Below are positions 13,001 to 26,300 of a DNA stretch of 64,000 nucleotides, in pieces. A program made the position numbers and the translations under genes. This DNA is from Anthonomus grandis grandis (taxonomy: Eukaryota; Arthropoda; Insecta; Coleoptera; Curculionidae), in NCBI RefSeq assembly GCF_022605725.1, contig NC_065550.1, forward strand, positions 37,603,623 through 37,667,622, given 5' to 3'. The notes under the pieces were generated by a model, which did not search any database, was not told where the DNA came from, and saw nothing but the letters and a program-made list of their open reading frames with translations. The stretch's first letter is position 1. Each line of letters starts with the position of its first letter.

Positions 13001-15420
13001 GCTGGTATACTTAATTTGATTTCGAAAAAAATCAATTTTTGGTGAAAAAATTCGATACGGGGGGGTATACCCGAAAAATTAAAAATCCCAAACTTTGGAG
13101 GTCGATATCTCGGCTTCTATGGACTCTATCTGGAAAATTCCAACGGTTTTGTCTTAGTTTCGTCATTCTGAATCCAACGAGACCATCCGCAAGGTCATAG
13201 CTCTTCTAATAGCTGAGATATGGCATTTTTGATGCCCATTTTTGGCCTCAAAAACGGACGTCGAAAACGACTTTTTCAGGATTTTCAAAGTGCTCTCATT
13301 CCCTTAGTTCTGCTCGGATCCTGTTATAACCCGGTGTTTTCGTAATCTAGGTGACCCAAATAAGACGCTGGTATACTTAATTTGATTTCGAAAAAAATCA
13401 ATTTTTGGTGAAAAAATTCGATACGGGGGGGTATACCCGAAAAATTAAAAATCCCAAACTTTGGAGGTCGATATCTCGGCTTCTATGGACTCTATCTGGA
13501 AAATTCCAACGGTTTTGTCTTAGTTTCGTCATTCTGAATCCAACGAGACCATCCGCAAGGTCATAGCTCTTCTAATAGCTGAGATATGGCATTTTTGATG
13601 CCCATTTTTGGCCTCAAAAACGGACGTCGAAAACGACTTTTTCAGGATTTTCAAAGTGCTCTCATTCCCTTAGTTCTGCTCGGATCCTGTTATAACCCGG
13701 TGTTTTCGTAATCTAGGTGACCCAAATAAGACGCTGGTATACTTAATTTGATTTCGAAAAAAATCAATTTTTGGTGAAAAAATTCGATACGGGGGGGTAT
13801 ACCCGAAAAATTAAAAATCCCAAACTTTGGAGGTCGATATCTCGGCTTCTATGGACTCTATCTGGAAAATTCCAACGGTTTTGTCTTAGTTTCGTCATTC
13901 TGAATCCAACGAGACCATCCGCAAGGTCATAGCTCTTCTAATAGCTGAGATATGGCATTTTTGATGCCCATTTTTGGCCTCAAAAATGGACGTCGAAAAC
14001 GACTTTTTCAGGATTTTCAAAGTGCTCTCATTCCCTTAGTTCTGCTCGGATCCTGTTATAACCCGGTGTTTTCGTAATCTAGGTGACCCAAATAAGACGC
14101 TGGTATACTTAGTTTGATTTCGAAAAAAATCAATTTTTGGTGAAAAAATTCGATACGGGGGGGGGTATACCCGAAAAATTAAAAATTCCAAACTTTGAAG
14201 GTCGATATCTCGGCTTCTATGGGGACTATCGGGAAAATTCCAACGGTTTTGTCTTAGTTTCGTCGTTTTGAATCCAACGAGACCATCCGCAAGGTCGTAG
14301 CTCTTCTAATAGCTGAGATATGGCATTTTTGATGCCCATTTTTGGCCTCAAAAATGGACGTCGAAAACGACTTTTTCAGGATTTTCAAAGTGCTCTCATT
14401 CCCTTAGTTCTGCTCGGATCCTGTTATAACCCGGTGTTTTCGTAATCTAGGTGACCCAAATAAGACGCTGGTATACTTAGTTTGATTTCGAAAAAAATCA
14501 ATTTTTGGTGAAAAAATTCGATACGGGGGGGGGTATACCCGAAAAATTAAAAATTCCAAACTTTGAAGGTCGATATCTCGGCTTCTATGGGGACTATCGG
14601 GAAAATTCCAACGGTTTTGTCTTAGTTTCGTCGTTTTGAATCCAACGAGACCATCCGCAAGGTCGTAGCTCTTCTAATAGCTGAGATATGGCATTTTTGA
14701 TGCCCATTTTTGGCCTCAAAAATGGACGTCGAAAACGACTTTTTCAGGATTTTCAAAGTGCTCTCATTCCCTTAGTTCTGCTCGGATCCTGTTATAACCC
14801 GGTGTTTTCGTAATCTAGGTGACCCAAATAAGACGCTGATATACTTAGTTTGATTTCGAAAAAAATCAATTTTTGGTGAAAAAATTCGATAGGGGGGGGT
14901 ATACCCGAAAAATAAAAAATCCCAAACTTTGGAGGTCGATATCTCGGCTTCTATGGGGACTATCGGGAAAATTCCAACGGTCTTGTCTTAGTTTCGTCTT
15001 TCTGAATCCAACGAGACCATCCGCAAGGTCGTAGCTCTTTTAATAGCTGAGATATGGCATTTTTGATGCCCATTTTTGGCCTCAAAAACGGACGTCAAAA
15101 ACGACTTTTTCAGGATTTTCAAAATGCTCTCATTCCTTTAGTTCTGCTCGGATCCTGTTATAACCCGGTGTTTTCGTAATCTAGGTGACCCAAATAAGAC
15201 GCTGGTATACTTGGTTTGATTTCGAAAAAAAATCAATTTTTGGTGAAAAAATTCGATACTCGAAAAATGAAAAATCCCAAACTTTGGAGGTCGATATCTC
15301 GGCTTCTATAGATACTATCGTGAAAATTCCAACGGTTTTGTCTTAGTTTTGTCATTCTGAATCCAACGAGACCATTTGCAACCCCGTAACTCTTATATTA
15401 GTTGAGATATCGCATTTAAT
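10060..15420. repeat. 366-bp satellite array, about 14.6 copies
   Basis: The phase marker AAGACGCTGGTATACTT recurs at 10435, 10801, 11167, 11533, 11899, 12267, 12633, 12999, 13365, 13731, 14097, 14465, 14833 and 15199. Spacing is 366 bp, or 368 where a G-run is longer. Each unit carries a G-run of about 6-9 before TATACCCG, A/T tracts (TTCGAAAAAAATCAATTTTT), 'GATATCTCGGCTTCTATGG' and 'TAGCTGAGATATGGCATTTT'. Inner copies are nearly identical. The first copy and the last two (after about 14830) are more diverged, as expected at array edges. No open frame persists. Confidence 0.97.
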
Positions 15421-17190
15421 TTTTTTCTTTGTACGTCGCAAAATTCCACAACTAAAAAAAAAATCTGCATCGATAGTAAAGTTATTTAAAAAAAAAACTC
15501 ATTGCATTAAACGTATTTTATAAACGTCTTTAAAAACGTTTAACAATTGTATATTATCAACATAAATAAAACATAAACATAATATTAAATTCCTCAACGT
15601 ACATTGGACATTTTATCCGATATTTATAGTTGCAATTCAACATCTGGTGCAAACCAAAAATAAGCGTTTATTTAACCATCACGTGTTGCTTGGGCTGTCG
15701 TGTACGCTATTGAATTGTCCAACTTTTAGGCGAGAAAAATGTTTTTGAGAAATAATACAAAAAAAAAACTGAATAATTCATACTAAACCTCAAAAAATGT
15801 TTAAATAATTTACCTCAATGACGTATTGCACCAAATGTTGGAAATGTCCACCATCCATTTCTCTACACCTTCTCAAATTAATATTTAAAAAAAAAAGTAT
15901 TACACCCCGTATCTTGAAAACTATGCAAGGATGATTCCTCCCATTGAAATATCTCCGTCTATTTTTCGAACACCTTGTATATTCAAGTACGTAGTGTAAC
16001 ATTATATTTACCATTACTTATAATTAGTTTTTTTTTAATTTAATTATGCACGGATTGTAACCCATAGTGCACTCTAAATAAGATTTATATTATATGTATA
16101 TCGCTTGTATTTAATATATTTGAACTTACCTATATATATACTGGTTTAGATCTTGAGTACTCAAAAACCAATCCACTAATTATTCAATTAAAAAAAAAAA
16201 AAAACACTAAATCATACTTTCAAAAGGCTCCTATGGTAAAATTATTGTTTTTCAAATGTTTATACAGAAAACAAAAGAAGAGTAAAAAAAGAGCGCAAAG
16301 GACGACAAAGTAAACCGAATACGCGCGCGAACTACCGATTGCCAAGAAGAAATGCGCCATGTCGTTATTCGTCCATGTTGGGGTATTCCAGTACGACCAG
16401 TAGGTCGTGCGTCGCGTATGGCCAACTTTTCATTTTTTTTTCTTTTCGTTATTATATCGGACTATATTCGACTTTAATTCGGATTCCTCGTATGAATAAT
16501 TAATATGACGTGGTACCTTAATATAAATAAATACGTTATGTAAATCAAGTTTCGTCGCCCATTATCGAGAGTACTAGAATGTACTGATGTGTCCGCTCCT
16601 AAGGATAGGATCTTTGTTATTTTCTTACGAAACACCCCAGAAGTTATTGCATTTTTAGATTATGCGTGAAATTTCAAGAAGTTTGATGGATCACATCGCG
16701 TATTTAGGTCGAATCAATTGAACATTACCTGTATTTTATCAAAATGAGTTAATTAAATAGGGGTTATTAATGACCCCATCAAGATTCGGGTTTAATTTTG
16801 TCGCCGATATTTCGTATGTAAAAGATTTTATTAAATTTGTATTTTGTGCTAAAATTATTAATTTATTTTTACAAGTCACGAAGGCATATGGTTTATAAAA
16901 ACATGCCATTTTTTAACGATTTTTATGAAATCCTAAATTGATTAAAAAAAATTAAAGTAATTGGAAAAAAAAATATTGTCCAGTTTTTTAGGTGTATCCA
17001 ACCACTGTATTGAGGTTAGCGCTTAGGGGGTTCGTATGGCCATATGCGGCCAGTGGGTCACAGTTCCAATTTTAAAGGACAAAAATTATTTTGATTTGGA
17101 TTAAATAATTTTGCTTTTTTGCAAAAATTATTGGATCATAATAAAAATTTTATCTGAAAATGCGGTTTATTGATTTTTTGTTGACACCTG
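15421..17190. other. Intergenic, AT-rich; possible transposase scrap
   Basis: No gene is supported. On the minus strand at about 15790-16014 a 74-codon frame includes RRCREMDGGHFQHLV. This resembles the C-terminal tail of mariner/IS630-type transposases annotated with DUF4817 (typically ...GxHFEHLL). The rest of that transposase is absent, so at most it is a remnant. The remainder, including the moderately GC-rich 16280-16440 stretch, holds nothing I recognise. Confidence 0.35.
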
Positions 17191-17192
17191 AA

Positions 17193-17560
17193 GAAATGGT
17201 GAATGCGCCAGCTACCCGTTGGTTTGACCCAATTAAAATACCTTTGGTGTTCAATATTGGCTGGTTTGTTAACAGTACACGACGTTGGAGGGAGTAAGTT
17301 CCATTAAAACCAATTTCCATGAAAATCCGTTAAATAGTCTAAGTTTTACAGGCTGTTTAAAGAAATGGTGAATTCACCGACTACCAGTTGGCTTAACCCA
17401 GTTAAAATGCCTTTACAATGAAATTTTGGCGGGTTCGTTGATATTGAACAATATAGAAAAGATTCAGGTCCATTATAATAAACTTCCATGAAAATCCATT
17501 AAATAGTCTAAATTTTACAGGCTGTCAAAATTGGATATGAGGAAATGGTGAATGCGTCGT
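17193..17560. repeat. Short tandem repeat, about 170-180 bp unit
   Basis: GAAATGGTGAAT recurs at 17193, 17362 and 17542. The first two units also share a TTCCATGAAAATCC block, a TTAAATAGTCTAA block and a TTTTACAGGCTGT end. Two full units plus a partial third; diverged; no coding potential. Confidence 0.8.
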
Positions 17561-18590
17561 CTCAAAATGATTCAATATGGTGTCTATAACTCATGGCAAC
17601 TATGTCATGTATAACTTAAAATCGGCCAACAGAAAATGAAAAAGGGAAGAATTTAAGATTAGGGTTAATTTTTTTCCTTGGCTATTATGGAGATGTTTCT
17701 TAAGACCAGAGAATTTTTTGGAAATCAATTTTTTTTTTATTAAAAAGTGTATAATATAAATAAAATAAAGGAATTATAAAGTAGTCAAAAATGTCATGAA
17801 AATAGTAACTGAAAATTGAAATTTCTAGAGCATAAATTGTTCTCTCAAATTTACAAAAAAAAAAAACATTTCCAATAAACCCATCGATATGGTACACTCT
17901 TTAACTTGTTAACCAATTTAATAAAAAAAAATAAAAAATTACCGATGGTTCGCAAATTATGTTCTGGTTATGTATGTGGCTAAATAAATATGTATTATTA
18001 TTATTTTTTCAGTTTTTTTTTAGAAATATTTATTCTCTTCCAGGCAATCGGAGCCATTTTTTTCCAGGCTTCTGGACTAATTTATTCTATTTCCAGGCAA
18101 TTCTTAAAGATAAAATCTATAGCTCAACTGCCTGGAATTTTAAAATAATTAAATTTAAACTTTATTAATAAATAAATTAATTAGTCCAGGCACTTCAGGT
18201 ATAATTTCTATTAAAATGCTTGAAATGTTAAAAAATCTATAGCTCTGGATCTTCCATTAATTAACTGGGTTTTTCTTAACTACTTTAACTGGGTTGACCA
18301 TTCATATTTAACACAACTTACTCCTGAAAATTACGCTTTATTCTTCTAGAGTCTTCTTGTCTTATAATGTTCTAATGTTGTTTTCAAGATGGCGTCCATC
18401 TGTTATATTGACAGTTCGAACTGTCACTTTTGCGTCAAAAGAGCGAGATGCTCATATTGCCCAAATATCGATTTAAATTTTCGAAATGAGAGAAGGAAGA
18501 ATTTGAGGTTATGTTTCATTTTTACATAGATTGGATTGCATTAGTAGATTTTTCAAACAGTTCCTGGAGAGATAATTATTGAAATTAGTT
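17561..18590. other. Intergenic, no supported gene
   Basis: Very AT-rich. TTCCAGGC/GCCTGGAA motifs cluster at 18038, 18062, 18091 and 18130 within 100 bp. Open frames at 17700-17897 and 17959-18168 are low-complexity and unsupported. Confidence 0.5.
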
Positions 18591-18790
18591 TTTTTTTCAG
18601 ATAAGTATATCTTTTTTACTTATTGAGTTATGAGCATGTTGACAAATTTTTTTTTTCAATTTCTTGTACAATTTTTAAAAAACCCTAAAATAGGTGTCTA
18701 ATCAATTTCAATGAGCAATATTTGTACAAATTTTCAAAAGTGTAAATATCTTGATTTTTGAGTTATTTGACAAACTTCCCTATTCTCATA
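18590..18790. repeat. Degenerate solo monomer related to the 180-bp satellite
   Basis: This stretch follows the 180-bp satellite of the ERGIC-53 intron in order: GAGTTATGAGCA, a long T tract ending TTTTTCAA, TTTTTAA, 'CCTAAAATAGGTGTCTAAT', AATTT, and a second GAGTTAT. The phrase AAATAGGTGTCTAAT is identical to the satellite core. It lies about 24 kb from that array, in intergenic DNA. Confidence 0.6.
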
Positions 18791-18799
18791 ATTACGTCA

Positions 18800-19960
18800 T
18801 TTTTTACATCGATATCAAAACGAACTGCGATGTTGCCATATGATTATATGGTTCAATTTGCTGTTTACAAGCCATTACAACCATAAAATTACATTTAACA
18901 TGACTCTGTTCATGAATATCATGATCCAATAAGCCAAGTGCCTGACAAGCGTTTGCTTGGGAGTGTATATACAGCATAACAATCCGCGACGTTGCCATTT
19001 AAACACTAAATGTTTAGGCTTTCAAAATGGTCCGATGTTCTGTCTAAAAGCCACTGCCACAGATGTAAATAGCTCGTGGCGTCGTAAATAATGCGTGGCA
19101 GTGGCTTTTAGACAGAACATTGAATCATTGTGTAGGCGTAAACATTTAGTGTTTATATGGCAATGTGCCACTGCAACTATGTTACATTTAAATGGTTTTT
19201 TTTTTCATGGATACCGTAATTAGCCACCATATTATCACTAAATATTTACGGTTCAATGTGCTGTCTACAAGCTATGGCAACCTTGTAATTATATGAAATT
19301 TTTCCACGGCCATCAGAATTCAATATGTCAGGTGACAAAATGTTGTTTAGGATGGCTTATAGACAGCATAACGAACCGCGGTGTCGCCATCAAAACATTA
19401 TATTATGTTTACGAAATGGTTCGGTATGCTGTCCACAAGCCGTGGCAACCATATATTACATTTAATATGAAACTTTTTCCATGGTTATCACGATCCAATT
19501 TAACGTCACAAACGTTTGCTTAAGAGTGTTTATATACAGCATAATGAGCCTCGATGTCGATAATCATTAAATTTGTATGTTTTTGAAATGGTTTAATATG
19601 CTGTCTGCAAGCCATGGTAACCACCTTACATTTAATATGAAATTTGTTCATAGATATTAGGATTCAATATGTCAGGTGAGTGACAAAATGTTGTTTAGGA
19701 TGGCTTATACACAGCATAACGAGCCCCGACGTCACCATAAAAACATTATATTATGTTTGCGTATTTAAAATAGTTCGAGATGCTGTCTACAAGTTATACC
19801 AACTATATTGAAACTTTTCCATGGGTATCATGATCCGATATAACAGGTGCGTAACAAACTTTTTCTTAAGAGTGTTTATATAGAGCATAACGAGCCGCGG
19901 TGTAAAAACATTATATTATGTTTTCAAAATGGTTCAATATGTTGTCTACAAGCCTTCTTT
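18800..19960. repeat. Tandem/dispersed repeat family, about 160-200 bp unit
   Basis: A 'TGCTGTCTACAAGCC' block recurs near 18861, 19257, 19429, 19600, 19780 and 19940, with intervening 'ATATACAGCATAACGAGCC' and 'AAACATTATATTATGTTT' blocks. Most intervals are 160-180 bp; the first is about twice that and contains a hairpin. Open frames inside are repeat copies only. Confidence 0.8.
19035..19120. repeat. Perfect 26-bp inverted repeat (hairpin)
   Basis: Arms 19035-19060 and 19095-19120 are exact reverse complements (ATGTTCTGTC...CACTGCCAC), with a 34-nt spacer. The perfect arms stand out against diverged surroundings, suggesting a recent origin or selection for pairing. Confidence 0.85.
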
Positions 19961-20350
19961 GATATCATCAATTTTTCACAAATGACTTCTTCTACTCTCT
20001 AATTTCAATATGGGCGTGGCGCTTTGTTTGTCATTTCAAAAATTGATCGTTTCAAAGATTATGCTACACCTATCTGTCTCTCTCTCTCTCTAGTTCACGA
20101 GTTTGCTCATAAGTCCGTCTTTGACACATTGCCTTATATAAATCACTAATAAAATCCGTATAATTGGATTCATTGTCTTAAAGAAAAACCAACATGTTTA
20201 CTAAATTTAATCTTTCGATAAAGCACTTCATAAGATTGACGTGATAATAACAAATAATTCTCCTAATCCCGATTAGATATCGGATGCCAAAAAATCAGAA
20301 TTGTTCCAAATAAACTTTTCAGTTTATATTTACGATCGTTAGGAGTAACG
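19961..20350. promoter_or_regulatory. Upstream region of the RING/NHL gene
   Basis: AT-rich, with a short CT-dinucleotide run at about 20076-20092. It precedes the proposed start at 20351. No core promoter element can be assigned with confidence. Confidence 0.35.
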
Positions 20351-23300
20351 ATGAGCGATTTAGTGAAGAAAACCGTCACGATCCAGGACCAACGTGAAAT
20401 TATCAGGATCGAAGGGAGAACAGTGAAAAAAAATAAAAATTTAAAGTTAAATATCGCTGGATCAGGCAGCTCATCCGGAACGCCCATGTAAGCTTTATAC
20501 ACTCGTTTATATATCATATAAAAATCAGATAATCCCATATTAGTCCTCAATAATCCTGATAAAATTTCTCTCTCTATATAACCGTCAACGTTCTAATAAA
20601 AAAAACAAGATGGCGGAACTTTATAAGGTTATGTTACGGCAGTTTTTGCAGTTATTCTAGTGACTCCTGGTCAGCCATCGAGGACCTTATACAATGCGGC
20701 ATCTGCCTAGAACGCCTGCACCAGCCGCGAATGCTTCCCTGCCAACACACTTTTTGTCTGAGCTGTCTAAAAGCTCACATAACCGCGAAAAATTTGAAAT
20801 TCCAAAAACGGGAATTAGTTCTAAATGACACCGTAAAATCGATGGCGTGCCCGGTCTGTCAAAAACAAATGGCGCTCGACGACGGCATGACAACCGTGGA
20901 TCGGTTACCGAGGAATCTGTACCTACAGTCGATATTGAAAGTGCTGACCGATGGTACTCCGACGTCTCCAACGGTCCGGGAAAACTATCGATGTGTCAAT
21001 TGTCAAACGGTATCCGCACAACAGGAGCAAGTCTGTCAACACTGTATGCAAGTAAGTCTTGCTCTAGCACGTTTAATAGTCGCAGGTAGGTCCTAAAGGC
21101 CATGCTGAGAAAATTTTTAGTAACTTTAGGTGTTTATAGGCTTGTAGTCCTACCCAGAAACGTATATTAAATGATATGATGTGTGTTTAATAAAATTATA
21201 TTTTAAATGTAGTGGGAATGGGAGAAAAATATTAAATTTTGGCAAACGTTGCACATTGTGACAACGTTGCTCATAAACTGACTATTAGTCAAAATGACAG
21301 GAGGTTCTAAATGCAGAAATGCGCGCAGAGTTGTCATTTCACTTTTATTAGGAAAAGCTCGTGAAGATTTAATATGCGTTACGTTGCCAAGTTTATTGAA
21401 AATTTAATGAAAATTGTGAAAAGGCTAATGAAATTCGAAAATTATCGTCAAATTGTAGCAACGTTGCATGTAATAATAGCAGTAGCTGACCAAGCCAAAA
21501 GCACAGGAAGCCGCTAAATGGAGATTTGCACTCAGAGTTACCAATTTGTCTTTAAACAATATCACATTAATTTTAAATAATTAAATAATAAATTGAGAGC
21601 GCATATTGGCCATTAAATTGCATAAACAAATTGGCAACACTGTGCGAGTTGTTGTCTTTAGTGGTTTCAGAAATGACAGATGTCAAACGTGAAATTATGT
21701 TTTGTTATTTTGAATTTACCCAAACCTACAGAGATTTTTATTTATCATAATTTCTAAAATAAACGAATATTACACAAAATTATACCGAGCACCCACATTT
21801 GCCATTAAATTGGTAAAGTGGTAAAACTGGGTCAGTTGTTGCGTTTAGCGCTTTCTCAAATGACAGATGTCAAACTTTATTTATAGGTTATGTTAGGTTT
21901 ATATTTGAATTTTTTTCTAGCAAAATGAAGATCATAGAGAAATGAATATTAAAATACTTAAATATACTTTTAATTACTCTATGATGAAGATTGAATTTGA
22001 TATTGATGATGCGGTTTCAGAGTTCTATCATATATTGAATATGGCTATAGCTTTGTTTGTGCCTCTTAAGAGATTCAAAACCTCGTCTTTTCCCAGTTGG
22101 TTTTCAGGGGAGTTAAAGTACTTGATCCAGCAAAAGAAAATTTCACATAAAAAATATAAGTCTAGTCATACTGTTGCAGACTACGAAGTCTTTTCAGATC
22201 TTAGAGCTAGGTGCAAAACTCTAACGGAGACTTGTTACCAGAACTTTATTTCAAATTTGGACCAGTTACTTTATACAAACCCCAAAAGTTTTAGGTATAA
22301 GTTTAATAACAGGAGAGCAACGAATAGGCTTCCTGATTTGATGACCTATAATAATGGGGAGTTTGCAGGTTGTGAACAAATTGCAGAGGGGTTTGCCAGG
22401 TTTTTTTCTACTGTCTATAATAGAGATAATAATGTCTTACCTTCTCGGCAGGCTGGTGTAAACATGACTATTCCAAATCCTAAATTATCTATTGGATTCA
22501 TTTTTGATAAGATCTTTCAATTATCCCTTAAACTTAGTGCTGGCCCTGATGGTATACCGAATTATTTTTTGAGAAAATGTGTATGTGTCCTCTCTTATCC
22601 CCTCTTTATTTTATTCAGTAGGTCTTTAGACTTGACAGTTTTTCCATCCGAGTGGAAACTCAGTTTTATTACGCCTATATTTAAACGTGGTGCTGCTAAT
22701 GAAATGATCAATTACAGGAGTGAGTGCGTACAGTCTGCTATTCCAAAACTTCTAGACAGTCTTATTTATGACCAAATTAATTTTTATTGCAAAGAACTTC
22801 TGTTAAGTGAACAGCAGGGCTTCAGTCGTGGCAAGTCTGCTATTACAAACTTGCTTTGGAGAGGGGTGAACAAGTGGATGTAATATATACAGACTTTTCC
22901 AAGGCATTTGACAGTGTCAACCATAGCTAATTATTAGAAAAATTGAGACTTTTTGGTTTTTCAGGTTGTTTGGTGGCCTGGTTTGCAAGTTTTCTTTCTG
23001 ACAGATTTCAGCAGGTACCAATTGGGGATGCTAGGTCGCATCTTATCAGTGTGACCTATGGGGTTCCACAGGGTGGTCATTGTTCTCCCCTGTTGTTCAA
23101 TATTTTCATTAATGATATTTTGGTTTGCTTTAAAAATAGTAATTTTTTGTTATTTGTCGATGATTTAAAGTTTTATAGGGTGATCAGTTCAGAACAAGAC
23201 ATGGTTCTCTTGCAAGATGATCTGAATAGATTGTGTGAATGGTGTGTTGGTAATAGTTTGGCTCTGAATGTGGGTAAATGCAGTTACATTAGTTTCTACA

Positions 23301-26300
23301 AAAGAAACAAACGGGTAACTTCCTCCTATACTATTGATAATGTTAATCTTAGGTACACTGAAGTAGTAAAGGACCTTGGTATCTTTTTTGATGAACAATT
23401 GAATTTTAATTCCCATGTAAATACTATTATAAGTAAAGCATCTAAGGTCCTTGATTTTGTCCAGCGCAATTGTAAGTATCTGTCGGTTGAAACTTGCAAA
23501 AGGTTGTACATATCACTTGTTGTCTCTTTGTTGGAGTATGGATCAATAATTTGGTCTCCTCTGTACATGAATAATTGTATGGCACTGGAGAGGGTTCAAA
23601 ATAAATTTCTACGATTCTGCCTTTATAAACTTCGCATTCTAGTTCCTAATGACCATTGTTATGATGAAGCAATGAACTTGCTGAATATGCGGAGTTTACT
23701 TAAGAGACGCACTGAGAATGATTTGGTGTTTATTTATAAACTGCTTAATAGGATTTCATTTAATATTCCATACCGTAATCTGAGGGCAAATCGATTGTTT
23801 TCTTTGCCTTATCATCGTACCAACTATGCTATGCACTCGCCTGTCGAAAGGACCTTGAGGCTGGTAAACTCTACTGGAATTGAAGTTTTGGGAATTTCCT
23901 TATTGCATTTTAGGAGTCTTATTAAGAGTTTGTTTTTTGAATTAATTCTGCTCCATGATTAATAATTTGAAATACATTTGATCATTGTCATTGATAATAA
24001 TATATTTTGTTGTTTCTTAGCTAATTTTGCATTGTTAATTGTTCTGATTTTGAGAGAATATTGTTACTACTTGTAAAACGGTTTAATTATCCTTGGTATT
24101 AAGATTAAGTCTGATAATTATTGTTAATTAGTAATTAGTGGTTAGGTAGTATAGCTTTTATTTCTTTTTCAGAAATATATATATTTTTAGTAATGGGGTT
24201 GATCCCGTGTATAAATAAATAAATGAATTAGGTATTGTATTGTGTACACAAATAATATCACCAATATTAAAGCAAAACAAGGATCCCAAGGTATATACCA
24301 GCTATAGACTGAAGCTGTAGTAGCCCCAAGAATAGAACATTGTTAGCCTTCAAGGTTACAGGAAAGCTGTAACCTTGTAGGAATAACATGACTATAGGGG
24401 ATAAAGTTCTGGACAATTACTATCATTCAATGAAGTCCTAAACTGGGAAACAGCATGTACTAGAATAGACGTGGGACTCCAGCAAAAATGGAAGCACTGG
24501 ACAAAATACTTCACTATAATAACTACACCCATAAAATGGCAAAACTCCCATATCATAGGTTCTTATATAAAAAGACTTCTTTAGTTTAAGTGCATTTGGA
24601 AGTTTACTAAAAAGGCATAGGTAATATGTAGTTGAGATACAGAATTTATTGAGTCTCAGGAATTGAATCTGTAGAAGATTTACTTGTATTTGTTATGGTT
24701 ATATACATTTCAGACCTTTTGTTGTATTTATCTAGACTATTTTTTGCATATATTAGATATTACATTCAGAACAACTATATCCACTATGACCATATAATTG
24801 GATCGTTCTTTTCCTGCCGTCTTTAGATTTTTTGCACAATATGTTGGAACGCTCATCTAACCGAGTTAGATTCCAACCTGACCATGCTCACCAAACAATT
24901 AGAAGAATCCGAAGTGCGCTTGACAAGTAAACTGGAAAACTTTGAAGCGAGATGTGACACCTTGGCGAAAGAAGTGAAAAAAACCACTGCAAAGAGGGTG
25001 GAATCGATTATGACGTATGTCCATAAAATAGAAAATGATATGCTTATCAGAAGGTTTTTTTTTTTAGGGAGGAACAAAATGTTTTGTTGGATCTTTGCAG
25101 CATTAAAAAGGAGAGTGCCGTCGCCTCTGATATCTTACTAGACAGCATGTGCAGACTGAGAAAGGATATTATGGTAAAAGCCATGGATAAAAATAATAAT
25201 CAAAAGGTAGTTTCAAGGCCTGTTTTAGGTACCAACAATTTATCAAGCATAAAACGGTTTTCAGGTTAACATGTATCTGAACCTGCACAGGGAAACCTCT
25301 AAACTTTTGGATCAAGTCAATTATTTCGGAGAGGCAAGGCTAACTTTTGACCCAGAGAGTTATAAACTGGACCAAATATCCGAGGGAATCTATAATGACG
25401 AAGATAATAACCAAAATCAGGCGAGTTCACCAATTAAAGTCGGCAATCCTTGTGATAGTGCCGAGACAATGGCTAAGCAGTATAGAGGAAGGTACGAGGG
25501 GGTTATTATAAGTTTCACGTGGAGAGTGCTTGATGTTTTTTTTCAGGTCTTTTACCCCTAAACTGGTATGGAACAAATGCCCCAGTCCAGGGGGTCTCGG
25601 TATTCCCCCTTGGGATAATACAAAACTTTATATAGCGACGACTTTTAAGCGTAACGTGCTGATTTTGGATAGGAGCAAACTTAAATTGATCGATAGGCAA
25701 GAAACTAAAGAGCATATTCTATATGAGGGTTATTACTCACACTTACTTTTAGGTTAACTCACGAAACTATGAGTTGTCCGGCGGGAATAGCGTTTTCCAA
25801 GAGTCGCAAAGAGGTTTTTATAACCGATAAGTGGCAAAATTGCGTGCACGTGTTCTCCCACGAAGGGGATTTTTTAAGGACCATTTGCACCAATAAATTC
25901 AAACTGAAGTGTCCCGATGGCATCGGTAAGGATCTTACAGTTGAATCAACTGTCTTAATGAAATGCCTTTTTTTTTTTAAGCGATGGGTCCCAATGAGGA
26001 ACTTATAATATGCGATACGGCCAACAACAGGGTGGTACTGGCCGACCAAATAACCGGGGATAAAATCAAAATAATCGGCTTCGAAAACGAGGTGACTCAG
26101 CTGAATTATCCCACGGGAGTGGCCGTGTTTGGCAATAATATAATCGTCGCCGATTCCGGGAATAATAGGGCGAGTGTTGTTGCTTGTGGTTTTTTCCAGT
26201 TTTATAAAGTGGTTTATTGCAGGTGAAAACTTTCAATTTGAACGGACAGTTAGTGCATGAAATCGGTTCTTATGGAAAGAACCCGGGACAGTTCAGGTCA

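Noticed and set aside
10060..15420. CENP-B box in the 366-bp satellite (TTCGATACGGGGG)
   Set aside because: Only three bases separate TTCG and CGGG; the CENP-B box needs seven with a fixed A. No match.
20263..20550. Minus-strand 95-aa frame
   Set aside because: It is antisense to exon 1 of the RING/NHL gene and its donor; no domain is recognisable.
20610..20660. ATGGCGGAACTTTATAAG as start of the RING/NHL gene
   Set aside because: It is in a different frame from the RING and meets TAG at 20658. A 24-nt GT...AG to fix this is too short for an intron. The ATG at 20351 splices cleanly into the RING exon.
25054..25067. GTTTTTTTTTTTAG as a 14-nt intron in the RING/NHL gene
   Set aside because: Too short to be spliced. 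The donor GTATGT at 25015 with the same acceptor gives a normal 53-bp intron and keeps the frame.
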